Part shown: positions 40,532 through 49,248 of the stretch, in pieces
Position numbering within the stretch: the first letter of the stretch is position 1
Layout: the number at the start of each line of letters is the position of its first letter
Assembly: GCA_903892415.1 (NCBI GenBank)
Contig: CAITIQ010000587.1
Location: 1 to 64,000 of the forward strand
Source of the DNA: an uncultured delta proteobacterium
GTDB lineage: Bacteria > Myxococcota_A > Polyangia > Polyangiales > Polyangiaceae
Length of the DNA stretch: 64,000 nt
Reading direction: 5' to 3'
Position numbers and translations under genes: made by a program
Notes under the pieces: model-generated
Seen by the model: the letters and a program-made list of their open reading frames with translations, nothing else
The model's database searches: none
What the model was told of the DNA's origin: nothing

Positions 40532-41230
40532 ATGCCCACCCCCTCCACGAAAAACCAAAAAGCAGACCCGACGCTTGAACGCGTCGCGGGAATGGTTTTG
40601 CCGCTGTGTGAGTCGCGTGGGCTGTTGTTGGTGAACGTAAACTGGGCGGCCGACCGTTCGGGGCGCATTTTGCGCGTGACGATCGAGCCCAAGTCGGCGC
40701 TGGGAAGTTCAGCGATGTCCGGTCCAGACGTCAGCGTTTCGCTTGAAGAGTGCGCGTGGCTGAGTCGCTCCTTGTCCGAGCTCTTGGATAGCAGTGAAGA
40801 CTTCTTGCCGGAGGCCTATCACCTCGAGGTCGGCTCGCCCGGCGTTGAACGCGAGCTGTGCACGGAGTCGGACTTTCGCCGGTTTTGTGGCCGCGTGGCA
40901 AAGGTCAAGCTGTCGCGACCAGTGGCGGACGGGCAGCGTGTCTTGCGTGGCACCATCGTCTCGGTGGAGCCAGGCGGACCGATCATCATGCTCGTGGACG
41001 GCAAAGAGCAGCGCTTCGAGTTGGCCGCCGTGAATCTTGCCAACCTCGTTTACGAGCTACCGAAGGCAGCTCTAGCGGCTGCCGAGCCGGTAAAGAAAGC
41101 GCCAAAGCACTCCGCCGCCAAGAGCGGTAAGCGGAACGGCTCGCCCAGCAAGGCTTCCGGAGTCTCTCCACGAGGCGAGCCGGCGAGGTCAACTTCCACG
41201 ATGTCTCCAAGCGAGAAGAATCAATCCTAG
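40532..41230 (+). CDS. rimP: Ribosome maturation factor RimP
   Basis: 232-residue protein needed for 30S maturation and the usual first gene of the nusA-infB operon. Family motifs are 'VAGMVLPLCESRGLLLVNVNW', 'SLEECAWLSRSLSELLD', 'AYHLEVGSPGVERELCTESDF' and 'RVAKVKLSRP'. It is longer than usual because of a basic Ser/Lys/Pro tail of about 50 residues after 'LVYELPKAALAA'. The ATG at 40532 matches the family start; longer forms extend into the leader. No clear Shine-Dalgarno precedes it. nusA follows after 11 bases. Confidence 0.95.
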   Translation: MPTPSTKNQKADPTLERVAGMVLPLCESRGLLLVNVNWAADRSGRILRVTIEPKSALGSSAMSGPDVSVSLEECAWLSRSLSELLDSSEDFLPEAYHLEVGSPGVERELCTESDFRRFCGRVAKVKLSRPVADGQRVLRGTIVSVEPGGPIIMLVDGKEQRFELAAVNLANLVYELPKAALAAAEPVKKAPKHSAAKSGKRNGSPSKASGVSPRGEPARSTSTMSPSEKNQS

Positions 41231-41241
41231 AGGAGAGAGTC

Positions 41242-42873
41242 ATGAAAGGGGTTTCGTCGATGAGCTCGGAAGGGCTAGACAGCACAATCGAACAGGTCGC
41301 CAAAGAAAAGGGGATCGAGAAGCGAGTGCTGGTCGAGACGATGGAGGCTGCAATTCTCAAGGCAGCCCAGAGCGTCTTTGGTCCCACGCGGGAGCTTGAG
41401 GCACGCTACAACCCGGACATCGGTCAAGTCGACCTGTTCCAATACATGACAGTGGTTGAAGAGGTGGTTGAGCCGGAGCGGCAAATTTCGGTCGCTGAGG
41501 TCTCACGGCGCAAGCTTGACGCCGAGCTCGGTGAGGAACTCGGGTTCCAGGTTTTCTGGCGCCCCGAAGATGCGGTTCGCGCTCGCGAGCAGGACCGTGA
41601 GTACGGTGACTTGCTCAAGTTGAAGCAGGGCCGGACCACCTTTGGTCGGATCGCAGCACAGAATGCCAAGCAAGTTTTGCTGCAACGCATGCGGGATGCC
41701 GAGCGCGACCTGATCTTCGACGAGTACAAGGACAAGAAGGGCGAGCTCATCCGAGGCATCGTTCGTCGCTTCGAGAAGGGCAACAACATCCTCGTCGATA
41801 TCGGTCGCACCGAGGGCATCCTGCCGTTCAAGGAGCAGACTCCGCGTGAGACGTATCGTCCCGGCGATCGCATTGTCGCCTACGTGAAGGACATCGACCG
41901 CGAGGCGCGTGGTCCACAGGTCATTCTCTCGCGCTCGGATCCGCGGCTGGTGGAGAAGCTCTTCGAGGCTGAAGTCCCCGAGATCTACGAAGGCATCGTT
42001 CGCATCGTTGCCGTCGCGCGTGAGCCAGGCGCACGCAGCAAGATCGCGGTCACGTCACGTGACACGGATGTGGATCCGGTCGGGGCGTGCGTCGGTATGA
42101 AGGGCGCCCGCGTGCAGGCCGTGGTGCAGGAGCTTCGTGGCGAGAAGATCGACATCGTGCCGTTCGATCGGGATCCGGCTCGCTACGTTATCGCAGCCAT
42201 TCAACCCGCCGAGGTGCACAAGGTCATCGTGGACGAGTCGGACGGCCGGATGGAACTCGTCGTCCCCGACGAGAAGCTCTCTTTGGCGATCGGTCGCAAG
42301 GGCCAGAACGTGCGTCTCGCTGCACAACTTACCCAGTGGAAGTTGAACATCTACAGCGAATCGAAGTTCCGCCAAATGGAGGAAGACGCGATCGGCGCCC
42401 TCTCGCAGATGGAAGAGGTCAACGACTCACTGGCCAAGGCGCTCTACCGTCAGGGCTTCCGTGCTCTCGAAGAGATCTCTGAGGCCTCGGTCGAGGAGCT
42501 CGTCTCGATTCAAGGGCTTGGCAGTCCCGAAGCAGCGGAGCGTTTGCGCAAAGAAGCTGACGCGACGTTGGAGCGAATTCGCATCAATCGGCTCAGCGAG
42601 CTTGGCTCGCGGGTCGAGCCCCCGACTGAACGCGAGCGGCTCCTGCTGATCAAGGGTGTCGGCGAGCGAACTGTTTCGCAGCTCGAAGAGGCTGGATACA
42701 AGTCGATCGGTGAATTCTTGCGCGAGGATGAGGACCGTCTGGCGATTCGCAGCGGGCTTCGCATTGCCAAGGTGCGCACCCTTCGCGTGGCTGCTCGCGA
42801 GTTCCTAACCAACGAAAAGCAGATGCTTGCGGACGCTCGAAAAACGGCCGGTAACGCAGGAGCTGAAAACTAA
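41242..42873 (+). CDS. nusA: Transcription termination/antitermination factor NusA
   Basis: 543 residues with the standard order. The N-terminal RNA-polymerase-binding domain is '[27 protein letters not shown]' and '[21 protein letters not shown]'. S1 follows ('[25 protein letters not shown]'), then KH1 and KH2 ('[22 protein letters not shown]', '[18 protein letters not shown]'), and two C-terminal helix-hairpin-helix acidic repeats ('[19 protein letters not shown]', '[19 protein letters not shown]'). A strong ribosome site, GAGGAGAG, precedes the ATG. As part of its own operon it may regulate expression through the leader before rimP. Confidence 0.98.
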   Translation: MKGVSSMSSEGLDSTIEQVAKEKGIEKRVLVETMEAAILKAAQSVFGPTRELEARYNPDIGQVDLFQYMTVVEEVVEPERQISVAEVSRRKLDAELGEELGFQVFWRPEDAVRAREQDREYGDLLKLKQGRTTFGRIAAQNAKQVLLQRMRDAERDLIFDEYKDKKGELIRGIVRRFEKGNNILVDIGRTEGILPFKEQTPRETYRPGDRIVAYVKDIDREARGPQVILSRSDPRLVEKLFEAEVPEIYEGIVRIVAVAREPGARSKIAVTSRDTDVDPVGACVGMKGARVQAVVQELRGEKIDIVPFDRDPARYVIAAIQPAEVHKVIVDESDGRMELVVPDEKLSLAIGRKGQNVRLAAQLTQWKLNIYSESKFRQMEEDAIGALSQMEEVNDSLAKALYRQGFRALEEISEASVEELVSIQGLGSPEAAERLRKEADATLERIRINRLSELGSRVEPPTERERLLLIKGVGERTVSQLEEAGYKSIGEFLREDEDRLAIRSGLRIAKVRTLRVAAREFLTNEKQMLADARKTAGNAGAEN

Positions 42874-42875
42874 AC

Positions 42876-43820
42876 GTGGCTGCCCGCGCTCTTTCCACGC
42901 CCTCGCGAGTCGCTCGCGAGGGGCAGCCAGCGAGGCCCAGTGGCTCGCCGGCTCCGTCGCTTGCGGCACAGCCGCAGAGCGATGGCGTGGTTTCGCGCGC
43001 GGATCGACGCTCCAACACGAACTCGAAGGGGCGCCGCTCTTGCGTCGGTTGCAACGCAGGGGCATCACTGGATGATGTTCGCACCGCCGATGCAAGGCTC
43101 GCTGATGTGGACGTTGCATCCGCTCCGATCGTTCGCCTGTTGATCGGTCCAAACAACGAGATCGTTGTGGACTCGGGAGACGGCACGTTCGGTCGGGGTG
43201 CGCACGTTCACGCTTCGCCCGCCTGCTTGCAGAGAGCCGTGAAAGCCGGCTTGCCCAAGGTTGTGCGCGGCGCACCGATGATGAGCGGCGCGCCGCTTTC
43301 TGCTTCGGTCCTCGCTGGCGCAATTGCTGAGGCCTACGACCGACGGCTCGAGGGCTTGTTGTCCGCAGCCAAGCGGGCGCGCAAAGTTCAGGTTGGCTCA
43401 GACGCTGCTTGCGCGAGTTTGCGCGCCGGTGAGGCCAGTCTGGTGCTCGTGGCGGTTGACGCCGCCGCCGCCGCCGAGCGCACGGAGGTGCGCGCTGCCA
43501 TTCGAGAGGGCGCTGGCATCGCCTGGGGTACGAAGGCGCGCCTCGGTGCGCTGCTTCGGCCCGCACTCGAAGATTCAGCCCCGGAAGTTGGGGTTGTGGC
43601 CATTACTGATACTCGGATTGCAGCTGCAATCCGTGAAACGCGCACCGTCATTGATTCGGTGGCGCAAACTCCCCGAGGTCCGCAAAGACACGGGGAATTC
43701 CGTCAAGATTCTCCCGCCATTCGGCACGCATCGATTCTTAACGAGGGTACTGCTACTCTGTCGCCCCCCGCCCTTCCCGGGTCGGGTACCGAAGAGCCGC
43801 CCCTCGGTTCCGCGGAGTGA
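42876..43820 (+). CDS. YlxR (DUF448) - L7Ae-like fusion protein, 314 aa
   Basis: Two RNA-binding modules in one chain. The YlxR part (about residues 50-125) has 'RRSCVGCNAGA', 'IVRLLIGPNNEIVVD' and 'GTFGRGAHVHASPACLQRAVK', where the family usually has GRGaylc. The L7Ae/YlxQ-like part (about 155-265) has 'LEGLLSAAKRARKVQVGSDA', 'ASLVLVAVDAA', 'AGIAWGTKARLGALL' and 'VGVVAITDTRIAAAI'. YlxR and YlxQ are separate in Bacillus, while such fusions occur in some Proteobacteria. About 45 N-terminal and 45 C-terminal residues are low-complexity. The GTG start lies 2 bases after the nusA stop, and its own stop lies 5 bases before the infB ATG. Confidence 0.9.
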   Translation: MAARALSTPSRVAREGQPARPSGSPAPSLAAQPQSDGVVSRADRRSNTNSKGRRSCVGCNAGASLDDVRTADARLADVDVASAPIVRLLIGPNNEIVVDSGDGTFGRGAHVHASPACLQRAVKAGLPKVVRGAPMMSGAPLSASVLAGAIAEAYDRRLEGLLSAAKRARKVQVGSDAACASLRAGEASLVLVAVDAAAAAERTEVRAAIREGAGIAWGTKARLGALLRPALEDSAPEVGVVAITDTRIAAAIRETRTVIDSVAQTPRGPQRHGEFRQDSPAIRHASILNEGTATLSPPALPGSGTEEPPLGSAE

Positions 43821-43825
43821 AGCGC

Positions 43826-46800
43826 ATGAGCAAAGTCCGGGTCTACGAAGTCGCCAAGCAGCTCAACATGGATCAGAAGTCGCTCGTTGCGCTTTTTCAA
43901 TCCATTGGGGTCGGCGATGTGCGCAATCACATGAGCGCGGTTGAGAGCGATCAGGTGGAGCGCCTGAAGAGGCACCTCGAACGTCAGAAGACGCCGGAGG
44001 TTGTCGAGGAAAGAATCCGCCCCACGGTCGTGAAGCGGAAGGCACGCGCCAACGAGCCAGAGGTGCCTGTGAGCGCGCCATCGCAGTCGGGGGCCGCAGG
44101 CCCTGGACCTGCGTCGCACTCGGGTATAGCTCCGCACGCCCCGGCGTCGAGTGCTGGGACCGTCGTACGGAGGTCCGCCGAAGGCTCCTCTCGCGGCGTC
44201 AGCATCCAAGCGAAGCCGGAGTCCAAGCCCTTCATCGCGCCGCCGCCTGCTCCTGAGTCAGCGCCTTCACACGCTGAACCGGAGATTTCGGTAGCGTCGG
44301 TGCCTGCCGCTCCGCCCTCGGAGCAACGAACGACGACGCTGCGTTCGGACCTTCCGGTCGAGCCGGCGCCGCCGGCCGTAGCAATGCCGGTTGAGCCTGC
44401 TCCTCGTTCATCTGCAAAGCGCTCCCAAAAGGGAAGCCGGTCCGGCGCAGCCGCCCCGCCCTCGACCAGCGTTGGCAATCTTGACTTCGATGGGGATGAC
44501 CGAGAGGCCGCCCCGGTCGTCGCGCCTGTCGCTCCGGTTGTCGCGCCCGTCGAGGTCGCAGCTCCCGTCGTCCGCGAGCCCACGCCTCCGCCTCCCGCTC
44601 CCGTGGTCGAAGCCGCGGTAAAGCCTGAACCCGTCGTTGTGGAGGAGGCTCCGCAAACGCAGGTCTCTCCGGCCCGTGAGCCTGAGCCTCGCCGTCCCGC
44701 TGCGGCAGTCGTTCCGCCGCCTCCGGCGGTGGAGCCTGGCCCGCCGCCTAGCACCCCGGCCCCGCGGGTGGTGGATGCGCCCAAGCGCCCGTCAACTCCT
44801 CCGCGCACCGGCATTGAGGTTTGGGGCGGTCGCCCTGGCGTGCCGATGCCCGCGGCTCGCACCACCGCGCCGCCGCAGCGTCGCACCACCTACGATCCTC
44901 GCGCATCGGCTGCCCCGGCTCGTCCGGCCGGCCCGATGTCGAACAACTTCCCGAACCGTGGCGGTTCCGGTCGGCCGGGCCAACGCCCGGGCGGCTTCGG
45001 TCAGATGCAGGGCCGCAATCGCTTTGGCAGCCAGTCGTCGTCCCAGAGCAAGCGCCCGCCGACGATGATGGAGATGGCTGCCCACAAGAAGGTCATCAAG
45101 ATCGAAGAGTCGGTCTCGCTCCAGAAGCTCGCTGGCATGATGAGCCTCAAGGTCGTCGACGTGCTGATGAAGCTCCTCGGCATGGGCATGACCGGCGTCA
45201 ACATCAACTCTTCGATCGACGCCGACACGGCGAAGATCCTCGCCAGCGAGTTCGGCTGGACGGTTGAGGACGTTGCTCTCTCCGAAGAGCAAACGCTCGT
45301 CGCGGCGATGGGGCTCGATGACACGAGCGACTACGCGCTCGAAGCTCGACCGCCGATCGTGACGGTGATGGGTCACGTCGACCACGGCAAGACCTCGCTG
45401 CTCGACCGCATCCGCAAAGCCAGCGTCGCTGCTGGCGAGGCCGGCGGTATCACGCAGCACATCGGTGCCTACCGCGTTGAAACGTCGAAGGGCACCATCG
45501 CCTTCCTCGACACGCCCGGCCACGAGGCCTTCACCGCCATGCGTGCTCGCGGCGCTCAGGTGACGGACGTCGTGATCCTGGTGGTCGCAGCCGACGACGG
45601 CGTGATGCCGCAAACCAAAGAAGCCATCAGCCACGCCCAGGCAGCCAAGGTGCCGATCATCGTGGCGGTGAACAAGATCGACAAGCCCTCGGCAGACGTC
45701 GAGCGCATCAAGCGCGACCTTTCGGCCCTCGGCCTCACCTCCGAAGAGTGGGGCGGCGAGACGCTGTTCTGCTTGGTCTCGGCGCTCACCGGCCAAGGCG
45801 TCGAGCAACTGCTCGAGGCTGTGGCTCTTCAATCCGAGGTCTTGGAGCTCTCGGCCGCACCCAAGCGACGCGCTCACGGTGTGGTGATCGAGGCGCTACT
45901 CGACCGCGGTCGAGGCCCGGTGGCCCGCGTCATGATTCAAGACGGCACGCTGCGACCCGGTGATGTGGTTGTAGCAGGTGCAGCGTGGGGCAAGGTTCGT
46001 GCTCTCACCGACGAACACGGTCGCAACGTCGCTGCTGCTGGTCCCGCAACCCCGGTGGAGGTCCTCGGTTTGAACGAGGTGCCCAGCGCCGGTGATCCGG
46101 TGCACGCGGTCAAGGACGCCAAGACGGCGGAAGAGATCGCCGAGCAACGCCGCAAGAAGGCGAGTAGCACCACGAGTCGTCAAGATGTTCGCATCTCGCT
46201 CGATTCACTGAATGAGCGGCTGAAGGAGGGCGAGCAGCTCGACCTCAAGCTCATCATCAAGGGCGACGTCCAAGGCTCGGTGGAAGCGGTGGCTGCGGCC
46301 CTGCAGAAGCTCTCCACCCCCAAGGTGAAGGTCACCATCGTTCACTCGGCGGTCGGTGCCATCACCGAGGGCGACGTCAACCTCGCGGTTGCTTCGCGCG
46401 CCTTGATCGTCGGCTTCAACGTACGGCCGGCTGGCAAGGCATCCTCCTTGGCCGAGAGCGGCGCTGTGGAGATTCGCCTCTACACCATCATCTACAACGC
46501 CGTGGACGACATCAAAGCCGCCATGGAAGGCCTGCTGCCCACCACCAAGCTCGAGAAGAACCTCGGCACGGCGGAGATTCGCAAGGTCTTCAAGATCACC
46601 AAGGTCGGCATCATCGCCGGCTGTATGGTGACCTCCGGTGTCGTGAAGCGCGGTGCTGAAGCTCGTTTGGTTCGCGACGGTGTGGTCGTGTGGACCGGCA
46701 AGTTGAGCAGCCTCCGTCGCATCAAGGACGACGCCAAGGAAGTGCCCGAGGGCATGGAGTGCGGTATCAGCCTCGAGAACTACACCGACATGAAAGAAGG

Positions 46801-46849
46801 CGACAAGATCGAGGCCTTCGAGATCGAGGAACAGAAGCAGAAGCTCTGA
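43826..46849 (+). CDS. infB: Translation initiation factor IF-2
   Basis: GTPase that places initiator tRNA on the 30S subunit; 1007 residues. The N-terminal IF2_N domain is 'KVRVYEVAKQLNMDQKSLVAL'. A very long Pro/Ala/Val/Glu-rich linker of about 330 residues follows. A second IF2_N module has 'SLQKLAGMMSLKVVDVLMKLL'. The G domain has GHVDHGKTSLLD, DTPGHEAFTAM and NKID, then domains II-IV, ending 'EGDKIEAFEIEEQ'. The ATG at 43826 has GGAG 9 bases upstream; a GTG at 43817 overlaps the previous stop and is the alternative. The linker is longer than in E. coli, as is common in Myxococcota. Confidence 0.98.
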   Translation: MSKVRVYEVAKQLNMDQKSLVALFQSIGVGDVRNHMSAVESDQVERLKRHLERQKTPEVVEERIRPTVVKRKARANEPEVPVSAPSQSGAAGPGPASHSGIAPHAPASSAGTVVRRSAEGSSRGVSIQAKPESKPFIAPPPAPESAPSHAEPEISVASVPAAPPSEQRTTTLRSDLPVEPAPPAVAMPVEPAPRSSAKRSQKGSRSGAAAPPSTSVGNLDFDGDDREAAPVVAPVAPVVAPVEVAAPVVREPTPPPPAPVVEAAVKPEPVVVEEAPQTQVSPAREPEPRRPAAAVVPPPPAVEPGPPPSTPAPRVVDAPKRPSTPPRTGIEVWGGRPGVPMPAARTTAPPQRRTTYDPRASAAPARPAGPMSNNFPNRGGSGRPGQRPGGFGQMQGRNRFGSQSSSQSKRPPTMMEMAAHKKVIKIEESVSLQKLAGMMSLKVVDVLMKLLGMGMTGVNINSSIDADTAKILASEFGWTVEDVALSEEQTLVAAMGLDDTSDYALEARPPIVTVMGHVDHGKTSLLDRIRKASVAAGEAGGITQHIGAYRVETSKGTIAFLDTPGHEAFTAMRARGAQVTDVVILVVAADDGVMPQTKEAISHAQAAKVPIIVAVNKIDKPSADVERIKRDLSALGLTSEEWGGETLFCLVSALTGQGVEQLLEAVALQSEVLELSAAPKRRAHGVVIEALLDRGRGPVARVMIQDGTLRPGDVVVAGAAWGKVRALTDEHGRNVAAAGPATPVEVLGLNEVPSAGDPVHAVKDAKTAEEIAEQRRKKASSTTSRQDVRISLDSLNERLKEGEQLDLKLIIKGDVQGSVEAVAAALQKLSTPKVKVTIVHSAVGAITEGDVNLAVASRALIVGFNVRPAGKASSLAESGAVEIRLYTIIYNAVDDIKAAMEGLLPTTKLEKNLGTAEIRKVFKITKVGIIAGCMVTSGVVKRGAEARLVRDGVVVWTGKLSSLRRIKDDAKEVPEGMECGISLENYTDMKEGDKIEAFEIEEQKQKL

Positions 46850-46871
46850 GCTTGCTGCTTCGAGTGACCGT

Positions 46872-46911
46872 CGCCTCTTCCGCCTGCCAAGCTTGGTCGG
46901 TGGGAGAGGCG
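46872..46911 (+). other. Long stem-loop between infB and ylxP
   Basis: CGCCTCTTCC (46872-46881) pairs with GGGAGAGGCG (46902-46911). The stem then continues inward with further pairs (GCC/GGT, then CCA/TGG around an AGCT loop) and a single mismatch, giving about 17 pairs including G-U. No T-run follows. It may be an RNase III-type processing site or a barrier that protects the upstream mRNA. Confidence 0.6.
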
Positions 46912-47004
46912 CAGTCGCTTTCGAGGTGCGGTGTCAGGCGGAAGGCCATCGCTCGTCGGTGCGCAGAGCGGGCTCTTGTGAGGCCGACGCGATCAGGATT
47001 TTCA

Positions 47005-47382
47005 ATGTTTGTAGGCGTGCTCAGAGTCTCCTTAACCATCGTCGGCTCGCAGTCTCTCAAGGACAAACGCCGCGTGGTGGCCTCGTTCAAAGAACGGGTG
47101 ATCTCGCGCTTCCGCGTCTCGGCGGCCGAGGTGTCGGCGCTCGACAACTACCGCCACGCGGTGATTGGCGTGGTGGTGGTTTCGAATGAGGCCGCTCATT
47201 GCGACTCGGTGCTGGCCGAGGTGGCTGGGGTCGCGTCCAACCTGCCGAATGCTATCTTGACCGATCGAGCGACCGAGATCGTCCCGTTCGGTGAGGGCGG
47301 GCGAGGGATTCAGGGCGGCATTGAGGCGGCGCTCGGCAGCGGGCAAGCGGGTGTGTTTTTGGAAAGGGACGATGAACGATGA
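47005..47382 (+). CDS. ylxP: YlxP-like DUF503 protein
   Basis: 125-residue member of the DUF503 family. Typical motifs are 'MFVGVLRVSLTIVGSQSLKDKRRVV', 'SFKERVISRFRVSAAEV' and 'HAVIGVVVVSNEAAHCDSVL'. The function is unsettled, but it is a constant neighbour of rbfA and infB in many bacteria, which points to ribosome or translation work. The ATG at 47005 has AGGA about 7 bases upstream. The longer open frame upstream is unrelated to the family. Its stop overlaps the rbfA start by four bases. Confidence 0.93.
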   Translation: MFVGVLRVSLTIVGSQSLKDKRRVVASFKERVISRFRVSAAEVSALDNYRHAVIGVVVVSNEAAHCDSVLAEVAGVASNLPNAILTDRATEIVPFGEGGRGIQGGIEAALGSGQAGVFLERDDER

Positions 47383-47750
47383 CGACCGAAGTCAAACGCT
47401 CAATGCGCGTAGCCGGGCGAGTTCGCGAGGAACTCTCACTCTTGCTACGCAATCTGTCGGACCCACGTATCGTCGGCGTTCTCATCACGCGCGTTGAGGC
47501 CTCGGACGATCTTTCGTTCCTGCGCGTGTTCGTGCGCTGCGACCAAGGAGCCGACGCCCTGCGCCAGAAGGCGCTGCTGAAGGGACTAGAGGCTGCCAGC
47601 GGTCGCTTGCGTCGCGACGTGACCCGCTCGGTTGGGCTGCGGGTGGCCCCGCAACTTCGCTTTATGTACGACGAGGGCATCGACGCCCAGCTTCGCGTCG
47701 AAGAGTTGCTGCACGAGATCGCCCGCGAGCGGAGCGGGGACTCGAGTTAG
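47379..47750 (+). CDS. rbfA: Ribosome-binding factor A
   Basis: 123-residue 30S maturation factor. It shows the family pattern 'RVAGRVREELSLLLRNLSDPRI', 'GVLITRVEASDDLSFLRVFV', 'KGLEAASGRLRRDVTRSVGLRVAPQLRF' and 'DEGIDAQLRVEELLHEI'. The helix-kink motif normally written AxG is present as 'LEAASGRLR'. It overlaps ylxP by ATGA and is the last gene of this operon in the window; truB and rpsO, which often follow, are absent. Confidence 0.96.
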   Translation: MTTEVKRSMRVAGRVREELSLLLRNLSDPRIVGVLITRVEASDDLSFLRVFVRCDQGADALRQKALLKGLEAASGRLRRDVTRSVGLRVAPQLRFMYDEGIDAQLRVEELLHEIARERSGDSS

Positions 47751-47849
47751 CGGACTTTCCGCTGACGTGAGGCGGACCTTGCCGCGGAGGTTTAGCCCGG
47801 CCGGTACGCCCTGGTTCCTGGAGCCTCTCTGAGGCCGCTCAAACGACAA

Positions 47850-47879
47850 AAGACCCCACCGGGCTACCGGCGGGGTCTT
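47850..47879 (-). terminator. Terminator between rbfA and the convergent Cys-rich gene
   Basis: AAGACCCC (47850-47857) pairs with GGGGTCTT (47872-47879), with an inner CCGG/CCGG stem and GCTA loop separated by one mismatch. On the minus strand it is followed by TTGTCGTTT, so it best serves the gene ending at 47928. It can also fold on the plus strand and may act for rbfA too. Confidence 0.75.
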
Positions 47880-47927
47880 GGTCGTTCAAAAGCTCGTCAC
47901 GCGCCTGCTAGGGCCGTTGACGGTCAA

Positions 47928-49001
47928 TCACATCGCTTCCGGGGGGATGCACTCGATGGTGCAGGTCTGGTCCTCGAAGCACCACTGCGAAACACCCCAG
48001 CCGGGAGGGCAAGGTGACTCGGACGGGCATTCGTACCAGCACTGCTCGAACTCCGGCGGGACGCCGGGCTCGAAGCCGCCCATGCCGCCGCCACCGGTGC
48101 CGGGGTCACCACCCGACCCGGCGCACACGAGCTGTGCAGGCGAGCCATCGGGACAGGTGTAGTCGACCGGTACGCACTCGATGGAGCAGCCACCGCCCAT
48201 GCCGTTCGGGTCTTCCCAGCAGGTCTGCTGAGCTTGCGTCCCTGGCGGGCATTGATCGTAGATCGGCGTGCAAGTCTGGTAGCAGCCTTGCTCATCGCAG
48301 ATGTAGTCGAGGTACGAATCGGGCGGGCAGACCTCGGTCGGGATGCAGGTCTCGTAGCAGCCGTATTCGTCGCAGACGTAATCAAGGTACGAGTCGGGCG
48401 GGCACGGATTGATCGGCGTGCAGGTCTCGTAGCAACCCTGCTCATCGCAGATCGTCTCGAGGTACGCGTCGGGGCCGCACGGGTTGTCGGAGACGCAGTA
48501 GAGCTCGCAGTGGCCTTGTTCGGGCGACTCGGGATCACAACCCGGATCGCAGTACCACTCCTCATGGGAGCCGGGCGGACACTGCGAAGTGGGGACGCAC
48601 TCCGAGTAGCAGAACTCCTCTTGCGGATACGGCTCGGGAGCGCCGTCTTCAGAGCCTGCGTAGCCCTCACACACCACCTGCTCGACGGTGCCTTCGGGGC
48701 AGCCCGGGTCAACGGGGATGCACTCGATCCAACATTGCTCTTCTTCGAAGATGAGCTCTTCGGGGTTCTGCGGATCCACACCGCCACCACCCGAACAAAC
48801 CTGTTGTGCGACGCTGCCATCCGGGCAAATCGGCTCGGGTTGCTCGATCTCGACGCAGGACTGTCCGTCGAAATAGGTGCCTTCGGGGCAGTCTTCGCCG
48901 CCACCGAGATCGGGGCCGCAGCCGTTGGTCTTCGCGCCGGTGAGCGCCATCACTGCAAACAACGAAACGACGGCCTTGAGGCCGGAAAGCCCTGATCGCA
49001 T
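47928..49001 (-). CDS. Secreted Cys-rich tandem-repeat protein, 357 aa
   Basis: The N-terminus is a signal peptide (MRSGLSGLKAVVSLFAVMALTGA). The whole mature chain is a string of about ten Cys-rich repeats of consensus C-P-x-G/D-[ST]-x4-5-C-x(n)-C-x2-3-C-x-P. The central three (CPPDSYLDY-CDE-GCY-TC-P) are almost identical, at protein and DNA level, over units of roughly 75 bp between about 48250 and 48480. This implies recent duplication. Each unit has four Cys, so extensive disulfides are expected. Pro, Glu and Asp are abundant, so it is strongly acidic. I do not recognise a family; a matrix, adhesin or spore/coat-type structural role would fit. The Cys near residue 28 (TNGC) is a weak lipobox, so lipidation is uncertain. 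Confidence 0.8.
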   Translation of the reverse strand: MRSGLSGLKAVVSLFAVMALTGAKTNGCGPDLGGGEDCPEGTYFDGQSCVEIEQPEPICPDGSVAQQVCSGGGGVDPQNPEELIFEEEQCWIECIPVDPGCPEGTVEQVVCEGYAGSEDGAPEPYPQEEFCYSECVPTSQCPPGSHEEWYCDPGCDPESPEQGHCELYCVSDNPCGPDAYLETICDEQGCYETCTPINPCPPDSYLDYVCDEYGCYETCIPTEVCPPDSYLDYICDEQGCYQTCTPIYDQCPPGTQAQQTCWEDPNGMGGGCSIECVPVDYTCPDGSPAQLVCAGSGGDPGTGGGGMGGFEPGVPPEFEQCWYECPSESPCPPGWGVSQWCFEDQTCTIECIPPEAM

Positions 49002-49174
49002 AAGTCCCTCCTTGGGATGTTGACGAACATTGCGCGCGAAGGTGATTGGCCGCGCCGTCGATGTTCTGTTGAGTCAATGCCCAGGCCCTCGCGGTTTGAT
49101 CACGCTCGGAGCAATTTTCTTTTCGAATGTTTTCGAAGCCGGGAACAAGCCGCGCGTTGGCACGTTCCGGCGCA
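49002..49174 (-). other. Upstream region of the Cys-rich gene
   Basis: About 170 bp between the OmpA-gene terminator and the Cys-rich gene. AAGGAGG (on the minus strand, at about 49010-49016) is a strong ribosome site for the start at 49001. The rest contains AT-richer patches (TTTTCTTTTCG on the plus strand near 49120) where a promoter may lie. No gene is seen. Confidence 0.55.
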
Positions 49175-49208
49175 CAAAACGAAACCGGGAGCCCCTTCGG
49201 ACTCCCGG
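49175..49208 (-). terminator. Rho-independent terminator of the OmpA-family gene
   Basis: CCGGGAG (49185-49191) pairs with CTCCCGG (49202-49208), with a small inner stem, and is followed on the minus strand by TTTCGTTTTG. It lies about 40 bp after the stop at 49249. Confidence 0.85.
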
Positions 49209-49248
49209 TCTAGCGTCTGCGCTGTCTCCCTTCGCGGGAGGCGGCTGA

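Noticed and set aside
44792-45877. 361-codon minus-strand ORF
   Set aside because: Antisense of infB, which has full family conservation on the plus strand.
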